A stretch of DNA of 54,942 bases from Mycobacterium europaeum (GTDB lineage Bacteria > Actinomycetota > Actinomycetes > Mycobacteriales > Mycobacteriaceae): the NCBI RefSeq assembly GCF_002102155.1, contig NZ_LQOU01000044.1, positions 1 to 54,942 on the forward strand. The letters are read 5' to 3'. Position numbers and translations under genes: made by a program. Below are positions 50,873 to 54,942 of the stretch, in pieces (the stretch's first letter is position 1; each line of letters opens with the position of its first letter). The notes below the pieces were generated by a model. That model searched no databases. It worked only from the letters and a program-made list of their open reading frames with translations, and was not told the origin of the DNA.

Positions 50873-51054
50873 CGCGGATACCCGCGGCCGCAGCGGTCGT
50901 GACACGGCGCGACCGATTCAATCGTCGTCAATGGTGACAAGCGCTCCGCACCGGCGCCGTAACAAATTACTCTCGGGTGTTGGCTACCGGTTTACCGGCT
51001 GGTTGACTGGATATGCGGGTCTGAGTGACCGCCACCGTCCGAGGAGTTACGGCC

Positions 51055-52500
51055 ATGGGCTGGTTTTCCGCACCCGAATATTGGCTCGGCAGACTAGTGC
51101 TCGAGCGCGGTGTCGCCGTGGTGTACCTGCTGGCCTTCGTCGCGGCCGCGGCCCAGTTCCGCGCGCTGATCGGGGAGCACGGGATACAGCCGGTCCCCCG
51201 GTTCCTTGCCCGGCAGTCGTTTTGGCGGGCGCCGAGCCTGTTTCACCTGCGCTACTCCGATCGGCTGTTCGCGGCGGTGTCGTGGTTCGGTGCCGCGGTA
51301 TCGGTGGCGATCGTCGCAGGCGGGGCCGACGCGGTGCCGCTCTGGGCGGCGATGCTGATGTGGCTGACACTGTGGGTGCTCTACCTCTCGATCGTCAACG
51401 TCGGGCAGACCTGGTACGCGTTCGGCTGGGAGTCGCTGCTGCTGGAGACCGGCTTTCTGATGATCTTCCTCGGCAACGACCGGGTGGCGCCGCCGCTGCT
51501 CACGTTGTGGATGGCTCGGCTGCTGCTGTTCCGGGTCGAGTTCGGTGCGGGGCTGATCAAGATGCGCGGCGACCCGTGCTGGCGCGACCTGACGTGTCTG
51601 TACTACCACCACGAGACGCAGCCCATGCCGGGGCCGTTGAGCTGGTTCTTCCACCACCTGCCCAAGCCGCTGCACCGAATTGAGGTGGCGGGCAACCACT
51701 TCTCGCAGCTGGTGGTTCCGTTCGGGTTGTTCGCGCCGCAACCGGTCGCCAGCATCGCCGCGGCGATCATCGTGATCACCCAGCTGTGGCTGGTGGCGTC
51801 GGGCAACTTCGCCTGGCTGAACTGGGTGACGGTCCTGTTGGCGTGCAGCGCGATCGACGACTCATCAGTGACCGCGTTGGTGGGCTTGCCCGCCCATCGC
51901 GCGTTTTCGTCGACGCCGCTGTGGTTCGCGGCGGTGGTCATCGTGTTCGCGGCGACGGTGCTGTTCATGAGCTACTGGCCGGTGCGCAACATGCTGTCGT
52001 CGCGGCAGCGAATGAACATGTCGTTCAACTCTTTTCATCTGATCAACACCTACGGTGCATTTGGCAGCATCGGGCGCGTCCGCCACGAGGTGGTGATCGA
52101 GGGCACCGAGGACGCGCGGCTTACCGAGCAGACGGTGTGGAGGGAATACGACTTCAAGGGCAAGCCGGGCGCCGTGCGCCGGCTGCCGCGACAGTGGGCG
52201 CCCTATCACCTGCGCCTGGACTGGATGATGTGGTTCGCGGCCATCTCGCCCGGCTACGCACAGCCCTGGCTGACCCCGTTCCTGGAGCGCCTGCTGCGCA
52301 ACGACCGGTCCACGCTGCGCCTCTTGCGGCACAATCCGTTTCCGGATGCCCCACCGCGGTATGTGCGCGCACGGCTCTACGAGTATCGCTTCACCACACC
52401 CGCCGAGCTGCGGCGCGAGCGGGCCTGGTGGCACCGGACCCTGATCGGCGGCTACGTCCGACCGATGGCGCTGCCGACGGCGACGTCACAGCGCGGCTGA
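51055..52500 (+). CDS. Lipase-maturation-factor-like membrane protein (Rv0235c-like)
   Basis: 481 residues, near Rv0235c (482). The LMF1-type domain is clear: WFSAPEYWLGRLVLERGVAVVYLLAF at the start, FGWESLLLETGFLMIFLG near 122, LLFRVEFGAGLIKMRGDPCWRDLTCLYYHHETQPMP near 160-195 (the family signature), and NSFHLINTYGAFGSIG near 325. Several membrane helices and a soluble C-terminal domain follow. The eukaryotic homologue helps lipases fold in the ER; the bacterial role is unknown. ATG at 51055 has GAGGAG eight bases upstream; a GTG at 51025 is in frame. Its 3' end overlaps the convergent formate dehydrogenase gene by 15 bp. Confidence 0.88.
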   Translation: MGWFSAPEYWLGRLVLERGVAVVYLLAFVAAAAQFRALIGEHGIQPVPRFLARQSFWRAPSLFHLRYSDRLFAAVSWFGAAVSVAIVAGGADAVPLWAAMLMWLTLWVLYLSIVNVGQTWYAFGWESLLLETGFLMIFLGNDRVAPPLLTLWMARLLLFRVEFGAGLIKMRGDPCWRDLTCLYYHHETQPMPGPLSWFFHHLPKPLHRIEVAGNHFSQLVVPFGLFAPQPVASIAAAIIVITQLWLVASGNFAWLNWVTVLLACSAIDDSSVTALVGLPAHRAFSSTPLWFAAVVIVFAATVLFMSYWPVRNMLSSRQRMNMSFNSFHLINTYGAFGSIGRVRHEVVIEGTEDARLTEQTVWREYDFKGKPGAVRRLPRQWAPYHLRLDWMMWFAAISPGYAQPWLTPFLERLLRNDRSTLRLLRHNPFPDAPPRYVRARLYEYRFTTPAELRRERAWWHRTLIGGYVRPMALPTATSQRG

Positions 52501-53652
52501 GCCCTGGTAAGACAGGGCTCCGGTGCCCGCGAGCTTCCCGCCCGCCACGATCAGGTATTCGTCGCGGATGGGCTTCCCGGCGAAGAAGCATTCCAGGATC
52601 TCGCGGGTACCGGCGGCGTAGCGGGCCTGAGCCGACAGCGTTGTGCCCGAAACATGCGGCGTCATCGCGTTATTGGGCATGGTCCGCCAGGGGTGATCCG
52701 GTGGTGGCGGTTGCGGATACCAGACATCTCCGGCGTAGCCCGCGAGCTGACCACTGTGCAGAGCGGCCGCGATCGCTTCGGGAACGGTCTCCTCGCCGCG
52801 TGCGGTGTTGACGATGTAGGAGCCCCGCCGCATCGTTGACAGCAACTTTTCGTTGAACATCTGGCGGGTAGCTTCGTACAACGGTGAATGGATCGAAACG
52901 ATGTCGACGGACTTGACCAGCGATTCGACGTCGGGGTGGAACATGACGTCCAGTTGCTTCTCTACTTCCGCTGGCAGTCGGCGCGTGTCGGTGTAATGCA
53001 GCTTGACGTCGAACGGCGCGAGCCGACGCAGCACCGCACGTCCGATCCGGCCGGCAGCGATCAACCCGACGTCCATGCCCTCCAGGTCGTACGCCCGTTC
53101 CACGCAATCGGCGATGTTCCAGCCGCCCTCGACGGCCCACCGATGCGACGGGATGAAGTTGCGCACCAGCGCCAAGATCTGCATCACGGTGTGTTCGGCG
53201 ACGCTGATGCTATTGCTGTAGGTCACCTCCGCCACGGTGACGCCGTGCTGTTTGGCCGCGTCGAGATCGACATGGTCGGAGCCGATGCCGGCGGTCAGTG
53301 CCAGCTTGAGATTGCGCGCCTTCGCGATGCGCTCCTGGGTCAGGTACGCGGGCCAAAATGGCTGCGAGATAACGAGGTCCGCGTCGGGAAGTTCTCGCTC
53401 AAATTCCGAATCCGGTCCGTCCTTATCCGAGGTCACCACCAGTTCGTGGCCGCCGTCTTCGAAGAACTTGCGGAGCCCCAGCGCACCCGAAACACAGCCG
53501 AGGAGCGCGCCGGGGGTGAAGTCGATCGCCGAGGGGGTTGGCACGGTGTTGCCGTCCGGGTAGCCGTTAATTGCCGGAACGGTGTCTCGCGCATATCGCG
53601 GCGGATAGCCGTTCACGGGGTCGGGGTAGAGCACCATCACACACTTGGCCAT
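52486..53652 (-). CDS. fdh: NAD-dependent formate dehydrogenase
   Basis: 388 residues aligning without visible gaps over most of the length with the well-known M. vaccae enzyme (from memory). The NAD fold is GLIAAGRIGRAVLRRL near residue 197, and Asp222 (LHYTD) favours NAD over NADP. Catalytic and substrate residues are Asn147 (in SNSIS), Arg285 (NTARG), Gln314 (WYPQP) and His333 (TPHVSG). It oxidises formate to CO2, making NADH in the cytoplasm. Two Cys of the M. vaccae enzyme linked to inactivation are Ser here (146, 256). The tail is about 13 residues shorter. A LysR gene lies 105 bp upstream, same strand. Confidence 0.92.
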   Translation of the reverse strand: MAKCVMVLYPDPVNGYPPRYARDTVPAINGYPDGNTVPTPSAIDFTPGALLGCVSGALGLRKFFEDGGHELVVTSDKDGPDSEFERELPDADLVISQPFWPAYLTQERIAKARNLKLALTAGIGSDHVDLDAAKQHGVTVAEVTYSNSISVAEHTVMQILALVRNFIPSHRWAVEGGWNIADCVERAYDLEGMDVGLIAAGRIGRAVLRRLAPFDVKLHYTDTRRLPAEVEKQLDVMFHPDVESLVKSVDIVSIHSPLYEATRQMFNEKLLSTMRRGSYIVNTARGEETVPEAIAAALHSGQLAGYAGDVWYPQPPPPDHPWRTMPNNAMTPHVSGTTLSAQARYAAGTREILECFFAGKPIRDEYLIVAGGKLAGTGALSYQGSAAL

Positions 53653-53757
53653 GAGAATCCTCCTTGACGGGCAACGACTTCCAGTCTTGGCGGACGGGGG
53701 TGGGGTCGTCCAAGACCGGATTCCGACCAGCCGATAGGCGGTGCCGATCAGGCGAGC

Positions 53758-54666
53758 TCAGGGCCCATCGAGTGTCTCGGCGATGCGCGCCTCGAGCGCC
53801 GTCTGCCTCAGCGCCCGGGCCAACAACGAGCCCGGCTCGGCCCGGTTTGTCACCAGCGCGATCAGCGCCGTGACGGACGGGCGTTCCAGCCGCAGCACGT
53901 TCACCCCGGCTGGAGCGCCCAGGGTGTGGATCCAGGGTTGTGGGACGATGCTGGCCCATCGGCCAGTGCGAACGTGGGCGAGCAGGGCCACCACGGAGTC
54001 GGTCTCCAGCTGTGGGGTCACCTCGAGGCCCTGGGTGGCCAGCGCGTCATCGATGACCCGGCGTCCGCGCATGCCCTGCGTCAGCAGACACAGCGGCAGC
54101 CGCAATGCGTCGAACCACGCGATGGTCTCCCGTTCGCCACCAAGCAACTCCGCGCTCGCGAGCAGCACCGGCTGCTCGTGGTACAGCGGGGTGACCAGCA
54201 TGTCGGCGGTGTCCTGTTGGTCCGGATAGAGAATGCCCGCGTCCAGTTCGAACCGGCGGACCCGCTCGACGATTCCTGCCGAACGCAGGTTGACCTCGAG
54301 TTGGACCCGAACCAACGGATGCGCCGCGCAAAACGGGTCGGTAAGCAGCGCAACGGTAGTCGAGGCAGCGGGCACCACCCCGAGCCGCAGTTCGCCGGTC
54401 AGGCCGGTCTGCAGTGCCGTGACTTCCTGTCTCAGGGCGTCGCGGTCGGCCAGGATGCGTCTGGCCCAGGGCACCAGCCGCTCGCCCTCGGGAGTGAGGC
54501 CTTCGAACTTCTGTCCACGCCGCACCAGCGGGACGTTGAGCTCCTGTTCGAGCTTGCGGATCGCCTCCGACAGCGCGGGCTGCGAGACGTAGCAAGCGCT
54601 CGCCGCGCGTGCGAAGTGGCGCTCCTGAGCGAGCGCTACGAAATACTCCAGCTGACGGAATAGCAC
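53758..54666 (-). CDS. LysR-family transcriptional regulator
   Basis: 302 residues from GTG at 54666 (LFRQLEYFVALAQERHF), the usual LysR start; GTG at 54681 would add five residues. The helix-turn-helix is HFARAASACYVSQPALSEAIRKLEQEL near residues 17-43, followed by the linker helix. The rest is a periplasmic-binding-type effector domain (ELRLGVVPAASTTVALLTDPF). No strong ribosome site is visible at either start. It precedes fdh on the same strand, so fdh is a likely target or operon partner, though LysR genes usually face their targets. The effector is unknown. Confidence 0.88.
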   Translation of the reverse strand: MLFRQLEYFVALAQERHFARAASACYVSQPALSEAIRKLEQELNVPLVRRGQKFEGLTPEGERLVPWARRILADRDALRQEVTALQTGLTGELRLGVVPAASTTVALLTDPFCAAHPLVRVQLEVNLRSAGIVERVRRFELDAGILYPDQQDTADMLVTPLYHEQPVLLASAELLGGERETIAWFDALRLPLCLLTQGMRGRRVIDDALATQGLEVTPQLETDSVVALLAHVRTGRWASIVPQPWIHTLGAPAGVNVLRLERPSVTALIALVTNRAEPGSLLARALRQTALEARIAETLDGP

Positions 54667-54705
54667 GGACCATTCGACCACGCGCAGAGAGCGGCGGCGC
54701 TGTCG

Positions 54706-54942
54706 CTAGGCCGCGTCGTCATCATCGTCGCCGTCGCGCAGGAGTTTTTCGGGGTGGTGGAAGGTGTTGGTTCGGGGTTGGCCGCGGTCTTGGTGGGGCG
54801 GGGGCATCCATTCGGTTTGGCCTTTGGTGTTTTTGCGGGTGGTCCAGCCGTCGGGTCGCAGGAGGCGGTGGTGGGGTCCGCAGGCGAAGGTGAGGTTGGT
54901 GATGTCGGTGCGCCGGCACTGGGTCCAGTCGGTGACGTGGTG
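54706..54942 (-). CDS. DUF222/HNH endonuclease-type protein (REP13E12 family), C-terminal part
   Basis: 78 residues, cut by the right edge. Read from 54942, it opens with HHVTDWTQCRRTDITNLTFAC, then GPHHRLLRPDGWTTRKN, which is the HNH motif (paired His, Asn and Cys-x-x-His-His) at the end of REP13E12-type proteins. The tail is acidic (DGDDDDDAA) before TAG. Only the C-terminus is visible, so whether the gene is intact is unknown. This family occurs in many scattered mycobacterial copies and is treated as a repeat or possibly mobile element. It lies 39 bp upstream of the LysR gene on the same strand. Confidence 0.8.
   Translation of the reverse strand, partial: HHVTDWTQCRRTDITNLTFACGPHHRLLRPDGWTTRKNTKGQTEWMPPPHQDRGQPRTNTFHHPEKLLRDGDDDDDAA

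Noticed and set aside
50985..51020. ACCGG/CCGGT-type sequence before the LMF-like gene as another CAACCG operator
   Set aside because: The arms do not pair as an inverted repeat and the match is limited to short GC-rich words.

Overview
The window is high-GC actinobacterial DNA from a slow-growing Mycobacterium, most likely the M. avium complex or a close relative; the species cannot be fixed from sequence alone. The basis is a PPE protein of the PPW subfamily, AftD, LpqI, FadE5, FadE6, FadD2, HtdX, FabG4, PapA-type and wax-ester-synthase-like acyltransferases, and a gene order that matches (from memory) M. tuberculosis H37Rv from about Rv0281 down to Rv0235c, read in the opposite direction. 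Several Rv genes are missing and other genes stand in their place. H37Rv names are used as homology labels only; no database search was run.

Left part (1-13.7 kb): a PPE3-like gene and a SAM methyltransferase form an operon behind a Zur-box-like palindrome, and a second, shorter PPE copy lies downstream. Next come an MpaB-type oxygenase and a TetR regulator, then an inserted pair of acyltransferases (PapA-like and WS/DGAT-like). A small membrane protein with a VOC-fold enzyme, an alpha/beta hydrolase and the fused acyl-CoA dehydrogenase FadE6 follow. A Trp/Gly-rich secreted mini-protein and a low-GC, palindrome-rich spacer precede a ribbon-helix-helix-like protein.

Middle part (14.5-30 kb): FadD2, the LigD-Pol-type polymerase PolD2, and a nitrogen block. 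That block holds two NarK/NarU transporters, a TetR regulator, a siderophore-type binding lipoprotein, 5-oxoprolinase subunits PxpB and PxpC, a HemD-winged-helix fusion, a CbiX/SirB chelatase, an orphan TetR ligand domain, and nirB-nirD. The evident logic is nitrate/nitrite movement, siroheme supply and reduction of nitrite to ammonia. No nitrate reductase lies in the window.

Right part (30-54.9 kb): an Hsp20 gene behind a HAIR-like element; the Sdh1-type succinate dehydrogenase operon; flavin reductase; fadE5, fadA2, fabG4 and htdX for fatty-acid turnover, with strong tandem terminators between fadE5 and fadA2; a ClC-type channel; a TetR regulator; the cell-wall hydrolase LpqI; two tandem DUF2613 mini-proteins; AftD; a DUF2993 protein with a leaderless-type promoter; a lipase-maturation-factor-like protein; an NAD-formate dehydrogenase with a LysR regulator; and the 3' end of a DUF222/HNH (REP13E12-type) gene at the right edge. 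No tRNA, rRNA, CRISPR array, complete insertion sequence or prophage was recognised.
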